Positions 1 to 8,531 of a stretch of DNA of 57,303 bases are shown in pieces. The position numbers and the translations under genes are program-made. The stretch is from positions 55,948-113,250 of the forward strand of contig NZ_BMPI01000036.1 in NCBI RefSeq assembly GCF_014647515.1. Reading direction: 5' to 3'. Each line of letters begins with the position of its first letter. Positions within the stretch are counted from its first letter, which is position 1. The notes beneath the pieces are model-generated. The model worked only from the letters and a program-made list of their open reading frames with translations. It searched no databases and had not been told where the DNA came from. The stretch comes from Dactylosporangium sucinum (GTDB lineage Bacteria > Actinomycetota > Actinomycetes > Mycobacteriales > Micromonosporaceae).

Positions 1-1
1 G

Positions 2-307
2 GTGAACATCTCCGGCTTCTCCGTGGAGAGCGCCGGCAAGTTGTACCGCGCCTGCGGCAACTGCACCAACTCGTACCAGCGCCACGTGGTGGTGGACAAC
101 ATCATCGCGCGGTCGACGAAGGTGATCGCCGGCATCAACATCAACTGGGGTGACACGGCCCGGTTCACGAGGATCACCGTGTACGGCTCGGCGACGATCT
201 GCGACAAGTACAACGGCGCGCCCAAGGGCCAGGAGCCCGAGCACGTCGGGTCGGGCGCCGACGGCAAGAACTGCTTCTACAGCGCGTCGGACATCACGTA
301 CCGCTAG
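2..307 (+). CDS. Pectate lyase, PL3-type, C-terminal part (5' end outside window)
   Basis: The reading frame is open from the left edge and ends at a TAG at 305-307, so only the last ~101 residues are seen. The fragment has the short beta-strand ladder typical of secreted polysaccharide lyases: KLYRACGNCTNSYQRHVVVD, then AGININWGDTARFTRITVYG, then a GxEPEHVGSG loop and a final YSASDITYR. The paired cysteines (CGNC, IC, NC) and this ending match actinobacterial family-3 pectate lyases, which cleave polygalacturonate by beta-elimination outside the cell. The signal peptide and catalytic Lys/Arg region would lie upstream and cannot be checked. It overlaps the convergent membrane protein gene by 14 bases. 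Confidence 0.75.
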   Translation: MNISGFSVESAGKLYRACGNCTNSYQRHVVVDNIIARSTKVIAGININWGDTARFTRITVYGSATICDKYNGAPKGQEPEHVGSGADGKNCFYSASDITYR

Positions 308-959
308 ACCGTGGGCCGGCGTCACCGGGAGTGAGTCGCCCGGTGACGCCGGCGTGCTGGCGGAGCGCGAGGGTCACCGCGGCCGCGGCGAAGGCGGCCA
401 GCGCCGCCACCGGGACCGCCGCCGACCGGCCGGACAATGCGCACGAGGGGCGCTGCGGCGGCAGCCAGCCGAGCGGGTCGACCAGGGCCTCCACCGCGTC
501 GCCCGGGCGCAGGTCGTCGGCGCAGCCGGTCCAGCCCAGGTCCTCGCCGGTGGCCGTGGCGGTCAGGCGGGCGCGCCCGACGCAGCCGGCGTCGGGCTTG
601 TGCAGCTCGGCGCGCAACGGGCCGTAGTCGACGCACGGGGCCGCCGCGGTGACCGTGGCCCGCACCGGATCCGCGAACGAGCCCGAGTACGCCGGCACGG
701 CCGTCAGGGCCAGCGCGATGCCGGCCCCGGCCAGCGTGAGCAGGGCCCACCAGGCGCGGTCGTCGCCCGTGACGGCCAGGATCGCGGCGATGCCGCCACC
801 GCCGCCCAGGCAGAGCACCACGCCGCCGGCCGCGCCCGTCCACAGGTTGCCGGTCGCGGTGCTCCAGGCCAGCAGGGCGCCGCCGGTCACCGACAGCGCG
901 ACGACCGCGACGGCGAGGACGGCGACGGCGGTGCTCCGGCGGTTGACGTCGCGCCCCAT
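294..959 (-). CDS. Membrane protein of unknown function
   Basis: A 221-residue protein that I do not recognise as a family. Hydrophobic segments lie at about residues 10-33, 40-62, 70-92 and 180-200. Between the third and fourth is a ~85-residue hydrophilic, probably extracytoplasmic stretch with cysteines (APCVDYG, AGCVGRA, WTGCADD, PSCALSG) that could form disulfides. This arrangement resembles DUF3592-like proteins, but no diagnostic motif is visible. Start is the ATG at 957-959. The stop overlaps the end of the pectate lyase gene in convergent orientation. Nothing nearby suggests a partner. Confidence 0.6.
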   Translation of the reverse strand: MGRDVNRRSTAVAVLAVAVVALSVTGGALLAWSTATGNLWTGAAGGVVLCLGGGGGIAAILAVTGDDRAWWALLTLAGAGIALALTAVPAYSGSFADPVRATVTAAAPCVDYGPLRAELHKPDAGCVGRARLTATATGEDLGWTGCADDLRPGDAVEALVDPLGWLPPQRPSCALSGRSAAVPVAALAAFAAAAVTLALRQHAGVTGRLTPGDAGPRSSGT

Positions 960-1114
960 GCGGGCATTCTAGTAACGATGATCGATGCCGTCTGCGGTAT
1001 TCCGGGTCCGGTTCGAAGGCCCTCTGCGCAGGTCCGGGACGAAGCTGATCGACAAGTCTGTACGGGAGGTGGTGTAACCGCGGGTGCACACGCTGTAGGG
1101 TGTTCGGGTCGTCC

Positions 1115-1127
1115 TTCATCGTGAAAG
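1115..1127. promoter_or_regulatory. Candidate operator palindrome upstream of the XRE regulator
   Basis: TTCATCGTGAAAG lies 22 bases before the start of the XRE gene. It contains TTCA-TCG-TGAA, and its exact reverse complement is found at 3917-3929 upstream of the DUF397 gene. A 13-base identity containing a palindrome at both ends of this locus suggests a shared protein-binding site, possibly for the XRE protein itself. Binding is inference. Confidence 0.45.
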
Positions 1128-1149
1128 AAAAATCGAGCGGGAGCGAGCT

Positions 1150-1971
1150 ATGCCGATCACCGGACAGCGAGTGGTGCGCCGGACGCTCGGCCGACGGATG
1201 ACCAGGTTACGCGTCGCCAGCGGCAAGAGTCGCCGCGAGGTCGCCGAGGCGAAGTTGGGCATTTCGGAGCCGACCCTGCACCGCATCGAGACGGGCAAGG
1301 TGCCGGTCACGCCGGCCAACGTCCGGGCGCTGTGCTGGCTCTACGGCGCCGACCAGAGCATCACCGACGCGCTCGCCGAGCTCGCCCTGGGCACGTCCCA
1401 GGAGGAGTGGTGGGACGCCAACCCGGTGATCCCCGACTGGTTCAAGCTCTACGTCGGCCTGGAGGCGAGCGCCAACCGGATCAGCACCTACGACGGGGAG
1501 ATCGTTCCCGGCGAGCTGCAGACCGAGCAGTACGCGGTCGCCGTCTTCGCGGCCGAGCAGCCGTCCGACGACGACGCCGCGCAGCGCCACGTCAAGCTGC
1601 GCATGCAGCGCCAGCAGGCGTTGTTCAGCCGTTCTCCGGTGCCGCAGCTGATCACCGTCATCGGCGAGAACGTGCTCACCCGGCAGGTCGGCGGCAAGGC
1701 CGTGCTCGACGGGCAGATCGACCACCTGCGGGAGATCGACGCCAAGGGCCTCGTCGAGGTCCGGGTCCTGCCGTTCGCGGCCGGTGCGCACGCCGCGATG
1801 GCGGGCGCGTTCCGTATCCTGGACTTCGACGACGCGGACGACCCCGACATGGTGTACCTGGAGTCGCACGTCGGCGCGCTGTATCTCGAGGAGGACCACG
1901 AGATCGCCGAGTATCGGCGGATCTTCCGCCTGGTCCGTGACGCTTCGGTGCCGCTCGCGGACTTTCGATGA
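1150..1971 (+). CDS. XRE-family transcriptional regulator with DUF5753 sensor domain
   Basis: A 273-residue protein of the Scr1/BldB-partner type common in Streptomyces and Micromonosporaceae. An N-terminal helix-turn-helix occupies about residues 12-70 (LRVASGKSRREVAEAKLGIS followed by EPTLHRIETGKV). A DUF5753 domain follows at about 95-270, recognisable from WFKLYVGLEASANRISTYDG, PGELQTEQYA and the ending FRLVRDASVPLADF. Family members bind DNA and often pair with a small DUF397 protein encoded close by; here a DUF397 gene lies 1.6 kb away on the other strand and both have the same 13-base palindrome upstream. Start ATG at 1150 follows GGGAGCG. A methyltransferase gene follows after 92 bases. 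Confidence 0.88.
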   Translation: MPITGQRVVRRTLGRRMTRLRVASGKSRREVAEAKLGISEPTLHRIETGKVPVTPANVRALCWLYGADQSITDALAELALGTSQEEWWDANPVIPDWFKLYVGLEASANRISTYDGEIVPGELQTEQYAVAVFAAEQPSDDDAAQRHVKLRMQRQQALFSRSPVPQLITVIGENVLTRQVGGKAVLDGQIDHLREIDAKGLVEVRVLPFAAGAHAAMAGAFRILDFDDADDPDMVYLESHVGALYLEEDHEIAEYRRIFRLVRDASVPLADFR

Positions 1972-2063
1972 CTTTCATTTGGTTGGGCCGGGTATGATCC
2001 ACGGCAAGGCGTGATCCATGCGAATGCGCCGACATACCCCTTCCCCAAGCAAGGCGGTCTCCG

Positions 2064-2882
2064 GTGGCAGGAGCGGCACAGAGCGGTGAGCCCAAACCGG
2101 CCACCGCGGCCCGGATCTACGACTACCACCTCGGGGGGATCCACAACTTCCCCGCCGATCGTGAGGCCGCTGACGCGGTTGCCAAGCTCTTCCCGCTGGT
2201 CCCGGCACTGGCCCGCAACAACCGGGCGTTCCTGCGCCGCGCGGTGCGGCACCTCGCCGAGTCCGGCGTGCGGCAGTTCCTCGACATCGGCTCGGGCATC
2301 CCGACCGCCGGCAACGTCCACGAGGTGGCCCGCACGATCGTCCCCGACGCCAAGGTGGTCTACGTCGACCTGGACCCGGTGGCCGTCTCGGAGAGCCTGG
2401 AGATCCTCGACGGCGACGAGCGCTCCGCCGCCGTGCGGGCCGACCTGCGCGATCCCGACAGCATCCTGACCCACTCCCAGGTGCGTCGCCTCATCAACTT
2501 CCGCGAGCCGGTGGCCGTCCTGCTCATCGCGGTCCTGCACTTCGTCCCCGACGACGAGGCCGCGGTCGACGCCGTCTCCCGGCTGTGCGCGCCGCTCGTC
2601 CCCGGCAGCTTCCTGGCGATCTCCCACGCCTCGGCCGACGGCCTCGCCGAGCCCAGGTCGGACGACCTGGCCGTGGCCAAGGACCTGTATCAGCGCAGCA
2701 CCACGACCCCGTTCCACCTGCGCTCGCGGCCCCAGGTCGAGCGGTTCTTCGCCGGCCAGGAGCTGCTCGACCCGGGCGTGGTCTGGTTGCCCGAGTGGCG
2801 TCCCGCGCCGGACGACCCCACCGACTTCACGGACCGGCCGGCCCTGAGCGCCGGCCTGGCCGGCGTGGGCCGCGTCCGCTGA
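2064..2882 (+). CDS. SAM-dependent methyltransferase, DUF574/SAV2177 type
   Basis: A 272-residue protein starting at GTG. The family N-terminus is present (TAARIYDYHLGGIHNFPADR), followed by the SAM-binding region FLDIGSGIPTAGNVHEVA near residues 75-92 and the acidic strand end VVYVDLDPVAV near 100-112. LLIAVLHFVPDD and SFLAISHASAD are the expected downstream strands. Proteins of this family are abundant in Streptomyces, Frankia and Micromonosporaceae and often lie next to XRE/DUF397 genes, as here; their substrates are mostly unknown. The length is normal for the family. Confidence 0.88.
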   Translation: MAGAAQSGEPKPATAARIYDYHLGGIHNFPADREAADAVAKLFPLVPALARNNRAFLRRAVRHLAESGVRQFLDIGSGIPTAGNVHEVARTIVPDAKVVYVDLDPVAVSESLEILDGDERSAAVRADLRDPDSILTHSQVRRLINFREPVAVLLIAVLHFVPDDEAAVDAVSRLCAPLVPGSFLAISHASADGLAEPRSDDLAVAKDLYQRSTTTPFHLRSRPQVERFFAGQELLDPGVVWLPEWRPAPDDPTDFTDRPALSAGLAGVGRVR

Positions 2883-3107
2883 CCCCACCCGCCGCCACCT
2901 AGGGCCCGGCCGCGGCCCAGACGGACCGCGTCCCCTGACCCTGACCCGCCCCGCCTTAGGGCCCGGCCGCGCTCAAGCCCCGGCCGCGGCCCAGGCGGGC
3001 CGTGCCCGCGCCCGTCACGGTCCGCAGCGCCGGCCGCCCGCCTCCGTGGCGCGGGGCCCCTCCGCGCTGCCCGGACCGCTCCGAGCCGCGTGCTCCCACC
3101 ACCGCGC

Positions 3108-3179
3108 CGATCTTGGAGTTGTGGTGCCTGCCAAACCGGGGCAATCTCGGAGTGTCCGGGCACCACAACTCCAAGATCG
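3108..3179. repeat. Long intergenic hairpin, 21-bp perfect stem
   Basis: Bases 3108-3128 pair perfectly with 3159-3179 around a 30-base loop. The arm core is CTTGGAGTTGTGGTGCC. The gap 2883-3535 is convergent (methyltransferase in from the left, DUF397 in from the right), so a bidirectional terminator is possible. There is no T-run on either side. The loop contains TGCCAAA, also present in the hairpins at 19647 and 40415. No gene is supported in this gap. Confidence 0.7.
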
Positions 3180-3360
3180 ACGCGGTGGGGAAGCGCGCCT
3201 ACGGTCGCGGTCGTGGCGGGGCGTGTGGAGCGAGGTCGGCGCGGGGAGGAAGCGCGCCGGCGGTGGCCGTGGCTCGGTCGTGGCTCGGGCGCGCGCAGCG
3301 GCAAGGGTGCCCGGCCGGGCGGAGGCGGCCGGGCGTCGAAAAGTGGCCCAAAACAGAGAT

Positions 3361-3410
3361 CGGTCAATCTACCCTCGCTCCGGAGCTGGGCGGCGAGGGT
3401 AGATTGACCG
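3361..3410. repeat. Long intergenic hairpin, family A copy 1 (18-bp stem)
   Basis: CGGTCAATCTACCCTCGC (3361-3378) pairs perfectly with 3393-3410 around a 14-base loop. The arm core ATCTACCCTC is shared with the hairpins at 19285-19350 and 40629-40696. It sits in a convergent gap before the DUF397 stop codon, a place suited to a terminator, but no T-run follows. Confidence 0.75.
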
Positions 3411-3535
3411 TCGTTCGTGCGTACCCCGTGTAGTCCCGTTGGCGCCGGTCGATGCCGTCCGGCAACGCCGGCGCCGAGCGGGAGCGGTATTCGGCGAGGG
3501 GCGGCCGGCCGCGTTGCCGGGCCGCCCCGGATCGA

Positions 3536-3739
3536 TCAGCCGTGCAACAGCCGGTCGAACTCGCCCCGCTTCGCGCCGAAGAGGAACGAGTCCCACTCCT
3601 CGGTGGTGAACAGTACGGAGCCCGCGGACGGGTTCTTGCTGTTGCGGACCTCAATCATGTCGTTGTGACGGCGCGCCTCGACGCAGCTGCCGCCGTTCCC
3701 CGTCGAACGGCTCGACATGATCCATTCACTGTGTTGCAT
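3536..3739 (-). CDS. DUF397 domain protein
   Basis: A 67-residue protein that is a complete DUF397 domain: SEWIMSSRSTGNGGSCVEAR at the N-terminus, then EVRNSKNPSAGSVLFTTEEW and SFLFGAKRGEFDRLL at the end. These small proteins are encoded with XRE/DUF5753 regulators and are thought to act as their partners (established for Scr1/Scr2-type pairs); the likely partner here is the gene at 1150. A GGAG ribosome-binding site lies 7 bases before the ATG. The upstream gap carries the 13-base palindrome shared with the XRE gene. Confidence 0.88.
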   Translation of the reverse strand: MQHSEWIMSSRSTGNGGSCVEARRHNDMIEVRNSKNPSAGSVLFTTEEWDSFLFGAKRGEFDRLLHG

Positions 3740-3916
3740 TCCGTAACTCCTCGTGGTGGCGCGATGCCGGGGCGTCGGCGGTGCCTCTCGGCCGGGGGTG
3801 CGAACTACGTCACACAGTTACGGTGAGTGATCATTCGTCAACCATCCGCCATGATCTCCGACGCGTCTTGTGCCTGGTGGTCCACTGTCTGTGTACTGCC
3901 AGTGCAACGGCTTCGT

Positions 3917-3930
3917 CTTTCACGATGAAA
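3917..3930. promoter_or_regulatory. Candidate operator palindrome upstream of the DUF397 gene
   Basis: TTTCA-CGA-TGAAA is a perfect 5-3-5 inverted repeat at 3918-3930, about 180 bases upstream of the DUF397 start and about 160 bases before the small gene at 4088. The 13 bases at 3917-3929 are the reverse complement of those at 1115-1127 before the XRE gene. A shared regulator site is the simplest reading; which of the two neighbouring genes it controls is not clear. Confidence 0.45.
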
Positions 3931-4087
3931 CCGTGGCTGACATAGCGTAGTGGAAATTTGGTGGGATGCATGTTCTCTGGATGACGTTTTATCGCCGTGA
4001 AATCTTGCACAGGGCGCGAAGCGCTGCGATGCTCTTCGTCAACAGTCGTCGGTCGAACCCCCCGATGTGCACTGGAAAGGGAGCGTC

Positions 4088-4252
4088 ATGTCCGCACAGC
4101 CCGCCGCGCCGCCGGAAACGGCCACGTGCGGGCAGCGCTGGACCGACACCCGGACCTGCCAGGCCGGCCCCGAGCACCGTTGCACGCGGGCCAGCCCCGA
4201 CCACCGCTCGCACATCTGCGCTTGCCACGCGGTCCAGCTGCGTGGCATCTGA
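4088..4252 (+). CDS. Small Cys/His-containing protein, function unknown
   Basis: A 54-residue protein starting at the ATG at 4088, which follows AAAGGGAGCGTC. It carries five cysteines at about residues 14, 24, 32, 44 and 46 together with several histidines (CTRASPDHRSHICACHA), so metal binding is possible. I do not recognise a family. A second small gene follows 51 bases downstream in the same direction, and the two may be co-transcribed. Confidence 0.5.
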   Translation: MSAQPAAPPETATCGQRWTDTRTCQAGPEHRCTRASPDHRSHICACHAVQLRGI

Positions 4253-4303
4253 ACCCACCGGGCGGCGCCGCGAAGCAGCCGACCGGTCACGACGGAGGTG
4301 AAC

Positions 4304-4567
4304 ATGTCCGCGCCCACCCGCCCGGCCGAGTCGCAGACATTCAGCCCGGGCGACCGCGTCTGGATCCCCAAGTCCGGCGTCCGGCGTGCCGGGATCGTCG
4401 TCTGCTCGTCCCCGGACGCCGCGACGGTCCGCTACCGCCCGACCGAGGGCCGTGGGACCGGCGTGGACACGGTCACGGCCGAGGACGTCACCACCCGTAG
4501 CGACGCCGACCCGCTGCTCGACAGCACGCTCGACTTCACGCTGAGTCGCCGCATCCCCATCGGGTAG
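4304..4567 (+). CDS. Small protein, function unknown, possibly SH3/KOW-like
   Basis: An 87-residue protein. GGAGG ends 5 bases before the ATG at 4304, which decides this start over the GTG at 4298. The segment FSPGDRVWIPKSGVRRAGIV has the look of a small SH3-like beta-barrel (GDRVW...GIV), but no family is certain. It ends one base before the stop of the convergent LuxR-type gene. Confidence 0.55.
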   Translation: MSAPTRPAESQTFSPGDRVWIPKSGVRRAGIVVCSSPDAATVRYRPTEGRGTGVDTVTAEDVTTRSDADPLLDSTLDFTLSRRIPIG

Positions 4568-4568
4568 G

Positions 4569-7142
4569 TCAGGAAGCCGTCGCGGCGTCCACCGCCTGCA
4601 GGGCGTCGTGCAGCGCCGCCCGGGACGTGATTCCCAGCTTCGGGAAGACCCGGTGCAGGTGCGCGCCGACCGTCCGGTGCGAGAGGAACAGCTTCTCGCC
4701 GATCTGCTTGTTCGTCAGCCCGGTCGCCGCCAGCGAGGCGATCTGGCGCTCCTGGAACGTCAGCGCCGCCCCCGCCGTCGACTGCCGGGGGACGCGGGCC
4801 GCGCCCCCGACACCCGTCGCGCGCAGCTCGTTGCGGGCCCGCTGGGCCCAGGGGGTCGCGCCCAGGCGGTCCAGGGTGTCCAGGGCCGCGCGCAGCTGGA
4901 GCCGGGCCCGGCCGGTGGAGCGGGTGCGGCGCAGCCACTCGCCGTAGGCGAGCTGGATCCGCGCCTGATCGAACGGCCAGCGGTCGGCCTCCGGCAGCGC
5001 CAGCGCGGCCCGGAACAGGGTGTCCGCCTCCTCGTCGGGGGCGGCCAGGGCGGCCGCGCCGGCCGTGAGCAGGGCGGTGCGCGGGGAGATGCGCGGGATG
5101 CCGGACCGGCGGGCGGCCGCCACGTACTGCTCGGCGGGGCGCCCGGTGCGCACCGCCGCCTCGACCAGGTCCATGACCATCCAGCGGGCGGGGATGCCGG
5201 CCGACGGGCCGTCCGGGGCGGCGAGCGACGCCTGGACGTACGCCTCCTCGAAGTCGCCCTGCCCGAGCGCGGCGACCGCCCGGGCCCGCCGCACGAACGC
5301 CTGCGTCAGGCCCACCCCGCGCGGCGCGGCCCACGCGCTGATCCCGTCGGTCAGCACCCGGCACCGCTCGACGTCGCCGCGGGCGGCGGCCAGGAACGCG
5401 AGGTGGCTGCGCAGCTGGACCTCGAAGAGGCGGTACCCGTGCGCCACCGCCAGGTCCAGGCCCTCGCTCAGCGAGCGCTCCGCCTCGGCCCAGCGCCCGT
5501 GGTACGACGCGTCGACGCCGAGCAGGAGCAGGCCCGAGATGACGAACGTGTAGCCGCCCCCGCCGCGCTCGCGCTCGACCATCCGCTCGACCGCGTGGCG
5601 GAAGCCGGACAGGGCGTCGACGCGCAGGGCGGCGTAGGCGAGCGGCGCGAAGTACCACGACCCGACGTCGCGCGACAGCTCGTCGATGATGCGGATGACG
5701 GCCTCGCGGACCGGGTACGGCGGGCTCGCCGGGTCGGTCAGCGCGTCGAAGCACAGCCGCAGCGGCGTGATCCCCTCGGGCTGGAACCGGTGCACGGCCC
5801 GGTCGAGGAGCTGCCACAGCTCGGGCCGGGCGCCGTACTCGCAGGCGATCAGCAGCCCGTGCAGCGCGTCGCCGACCCAGTCGCCGGCGCCGTCGGGGCC
5901 GTCGGGGTCGGCCCGGTCGAGCGCGTCGGCGAGCATCCGCTGGCCGGTGTCGATGTCGCCGTCGCCGTGGATGAGCCCGATCGCGACGGCCGCGGCGGTG
6001 AACGCGGACCCGTCCGGGTCGGCGCCGCCCCGCCGTGCCTCCTCGAGCAGTTGGGTCGCCCGTTCGAGCGGCCCGGTCACGCTGGCCAGCGACGCGGCCT
6101 CCATGAGCCGGCGGAACCGGTCGGCCGGCTCCGGGCTCAGCTCGCTGGCCCGCACGAGCGCGGTGACCGCGGCCGCCGCGCTGCCGTTGCGCTGCGCGGC
6201 CCGGGCGGCCCGCTGCAGGTCGACGGCCAGCGACTCGTCGGGCGCGTCGGCCGCCTCGGCGAGGTGCCACACCCGCCGCGACGGGTCGCCGGTGAGGGTC
6301 TCGGCGATCCGCCGGTGCGCGGCGCGGCGCTCGGCCGGCGTCGCCAGCTGGACGACCGCCGCCCGCTCCAGGGGACTGCCGGACGGCCACGTGTCCAGGG
6401 CGGCGTCGAGCAGCCGGTCGCGGGCGTCGGGCGCGAGATCATGCAGGCCCTCGCTGTACACCTGGAACAACCGCGGACTCAGGTGCGGCGGGTCCGGCAT
6501 CGGGTCGGCGCCCACGACCTGCCGGTCGGTGAGCGCCGTCGCCAGTTCGAGCAGCGCGAGCGGGTTTCCGTCCGCTTCCCGCATGATTCGCTCGTGTACC
6601 GCGGGTGCCAGCCCCGGCCGCCGCGCGTCGAGCAGCGCCCCGGCCTCGGCGGCGGGCAGCGGCGGCACGTCGAGGACGGGGATGCGCAGCTCGTCGAAGC
6701 AGCTCGCGGCCCCGGTCCGGGCGGAGGCGAGCACCACGACGTCGTGCCGGAGGCGGCGGACGGCGAACCCGAGCACGGCCGCGCTGCCGGCGTCGACGCG
6801 CGGGACGTCGTCGACGATCAGCAGCAGCGGGCCGCGGGCGGCGGCCTCGTCGAGCAGGGCGAGCACGCGGGTCGCGACGGCGAGCGGGTCGCGCGCGGTG
6901 CCGATCGGGTCGCGGCTCAGCGGGTACACGAGCTGATGCACCGCCGCGAAGGGGATGTCCTGCTCGAACCCGACGGCGTCGGCCCGCAGCACGGTGCGCC
7001 GGGTGGCCCGGGCGGCCGCGTCGAGCAGGGCGGTCTTGCCAGCGCCGGGCCCGCCGCGCAGGAGCAGCGCGCCGTGCCCGGCATCGAGGAGCGTGCGGAT
7101 CCGGCGCAGCTCGGCCTCGCGCCCGATGAGGTGCGCGGTCAT
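4569..7142 (-). CDS. Large LuxR-family (LAL) ATPase transcriptional regulator
   Basis: An 857-residue regulator. A Walker A motif, GGPGAGKT, is at residues 30-37 and a Walker B-like LLLIVDDV at about 120. A long helical-repeat region fills the middle. The C-terminus is a LuxR helix-turn-helix (LTFQERQIASLAATGLTNKQ then IGEKLFLSHRTVGAHLHRVF) at about residues 785-850. LAL regulators are usually pathway-specific activators in actinobacteria. The ATG at 7142 follows GGAGAACGAC and is preferred to an in-frame ATG 51 bases upstream. It is divergent from the alpha/beta hydrolase-like gene 150 bases away, which is a possible target; this is a guess from position only. Confidence 0.88.
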   Translation of the reverse strand: MTAHLIGREAELRRIRTLLDAGHGALLLRGGPGAGKTALLDAAARATRRTVLRADAVGFEQDIPFAAVHQLVYPLSRDPIGTARDPLAVATRVLALLDEAAARGPLLLIVDDVPRVDAGSAAVLGFAVRRLRHDVVVLASARTGAASCFDELRIPVLDVPPLPAAEAGALLDARRPGLAPAVHERIMREADGNPLALLELATALTDRQVVGADPMPDPPHLSPRLFQVYSEGLHDLAPDARDRLLDAALDTWPSGSPLERAAVVQLATPAERRAAHRRIAETLTGDPSRRVWHLAEAADAPDESLAVDLQRAARAAQRNGSAAAAVTALVRASELSPEPADRFRRLMEAASLASVTGPLERATQLLEEARRGGADPDGSAFTAAAVAIGLIHGDGDIDTGQRMLADALDRADPDGPDGAGDWVGDALHGLLIACEYGARPELWQLLDRAVHRFQPEGITPLRLCFDALTDPASPPYPVREAVIRIIDELSRDVGSWYFAPLAYAALRVDALSGFRHAVERMVERERGGGGYTFVISGLLLLGVDASYHGRWAEAERSLSEGLDLAVAHGYRLFEVQLRSHLAFLAAARGDVERCRVLTDGISAWAAPRGVGLTQAFVRRARAVAALGQGDFEEAYVQASLAAPDGPSAGIPARWMVMDLVEAAVRTGRPAEQYVAAARRSGIPRISPRTALLTAGAAALAAPDEEADTLFRAALALPEADRWPFDQARIQLAYGEWLRRTRSTGRARLQLRAALDTLDRLGATPWAQRARNELRATGVGGAARVPRQSTAGAALTFQERQIASLAATGLTNKQIGEKLFLSHRTVGAHLHRVFPKLGITSRAALHDALQAVDAATAS

Positions 7143-7291
7143 GTCGTTCTCCGTCCGGGGACTCGGGGCTGTCCCCCGGTGCAGCGTAGGCACGCGCCGG
7201 GCTATTCCGGCAATGCCGTCATATGACCCATGTCCGGCGGGTCCGAGCGGCTCAGTGTTGAGGCATCACGTTGTACCGAAGGAGCAGCCGG

Positions 7292-7813
7292 ATGACCACT
7301 CTCGCCGATCCTCGTGTCGTTGTTCCCACCGGCCGTCCGCGGGTGACCGACCCGCGCCGGACCACGTCGTGCGCCCGCGACTTCGTCGTGCCGGGCGGCC
7401 CGGCCGGGGAGACGTGGTTCCGTCTCTTCCGCCCGCCGGGCCTGGCGCTGCCGCTGCCCGTGATCGGGTACGTCCACAGTGGACGCCGCAACCGGGCGAC
7501 CCAGCGGCGGGCGCTGGGCCTGGCCGCCGACGTCCACGCGGCGGTGGTCGTCGTGGACTACTCGCTCGCCCCGACGGCGCGGGTGCCGGTGGCGCTGGAG
7601 GAGGACTACACGGCGCTCGCGTGGGTGGCCGCGCACGGCGCCGAGCACGGCCTGGACGGGGCCCGGATCGCGCTGAGCGCCGACCCCGAGGCGGCCGACC
7701 GCGCCGACGAGCTGATGGTCCTGGCCGACCGCCGCGGTGCGGTCCCACTGGCGGCGCACGTCCTGTGGACCCCGTCGGCGGCCGGGATCCTGCGGGCGGC
7801 GCTGGCCACCTGA
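7292..7813 (+). CDS. Alpha/beta hydrolase fold-3-like protein, catalytically degenerate
   Basis: A 173-residue protein that follows the plan of the hormone-sensitive-lipase family: IGYVHSGRR where HGGG would be, then VVVVDYSLAPTARVPVALEE matching the typical VDYRLAPE..FPAALED stretch, then LDGARIALSADPEAADRADE where the GDSAGG nucleophile elbow should be. The glycine-rich oxyanion hole and the GxSxG motif are both lost, and the C-terminal third with the catalytic Asp and His is missing. It is therefore probably not an esterase, or is a decayed gene. The ATG at 7292 has GGAG 7 bases upstream. Confidence 0.6.
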   Translation: MTTLADPRVVVPTGRPRVTDPRRTTSCARDFVVPGGPAGETWFRLFRPPGLALPLPVIGYVHSGRRNRATQRRALGLAADVHAAVVVVDYSLAPTARVPVALEEDYTALAWVAAHGAEHGLDGARIALSADPEAADRADELMVLADRRGAVPLAAHVLWTPSAAGILRAALAT

Positions 7814-7898
7814 CCCGCCGTCAGACCCGGCTCGTCAGACGATGTTGCGGCGGGACTCATGCAGCGCAACCGGCGGCGGAACCAGTCCATCAGCATCG

Positions 7899-8531
7899 TC
7901 ATGCCTCCAGCAGCAGTACCGGAAGCAGGGCATCGGCCACCGCCCCCGCGTCGAGGGACGGGTCGGCCGCGGCCAGCAGGGCGAGCCCGCCGCCGACCGC
8001 GCCGAGCGCGACGACCAGGGCGGGGATCGGCACGGCCGGCCGCACGCCGAGCCGCGGGCAGTGGCGGGCGAGCAGCGCCGCGAGGCCGGCGTCGAGGCGG
8101 TGCTGCAGCGCGACGAGGCGGGCGGCGTGCTCGGGCTGGCCGGCGACGGCGGCGAGATACTCGGCGCCGAGCAGCGCCCACCGCCCGGCCTCGGCCCCGT
8201 CGACCGGCCCCGGGGCGGCCGGCGTGTTGTCGCGGCGCGCGAAGCGGGCGGGGTCCAGGGCGTCGAGGAGGTCGGCCCGGGTGGTCGCCGCCTCGAACGC
8301 GGCCGTCAGCGCCGCGAGGTGCGCGTCGGCGGTGGCCTCGAGGATCGCCTGCCAGAGCCCTTCCTTGCCGCCGAAGTGCTTGTAGACGGCCCCGCGGGTG
8401 TACCCGGCCTCGGCCGCGATCTCGTCGACGGTCGCGACCAGGAACCCCCGGCGCAGGAAGACCGCGCGCCCGGCCGCCAGCAGCCGGGCGTGGGTGCGCT
8501 CCTGGGTTTGCGCGCGCGAGAGCCGCGTCAT
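7899..8531 (-). CDS. TetR-family transcriptional regulator
   Basis: A 210-residue TetR protein. The N-terminal helix-turn-helix is clear: RTHARLLAAGRAVFLRRGFL then ATVDEIAAEAGYTRGAVYKH and FGGKEGLW (residues ~10-60). The C-terminal ligand domain is Ala/Leu-rich and not assignable. The start codon overlaps the stop of the upstream membrane protein gene (ATGA), so the two are translationally coupled. An inverted repeat GGTAACA/TGTTACC lies just upstream, inside the 3' end of that membrane gene. Confidence 0.88.
   Translation of the reverse strand: MTRLSRAQTQERTHARLLAAGRAVFLRRGFLVATVDEIAAEAGYTRGAVYKHFGGKEGLWQAILEATADAHLAALTAAFEAATTRADLLDALDPARFARRDNTPAAPGPVDGAEAGRWALLGAEYLAAVAGQPEHAARLVALQHRLDAGLAALLARHCPRLGVRPAVPIPALVVALGAVGGGLALLAAADPSLDAGAVADALLPVLLLEA

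Noticed and set aside
3361..3410. Simple rho-independent terminator
   Set aside because: No T-run on either strand, and a sibling hairpin at 19285 lies in a divergent gap where no transcript should end.
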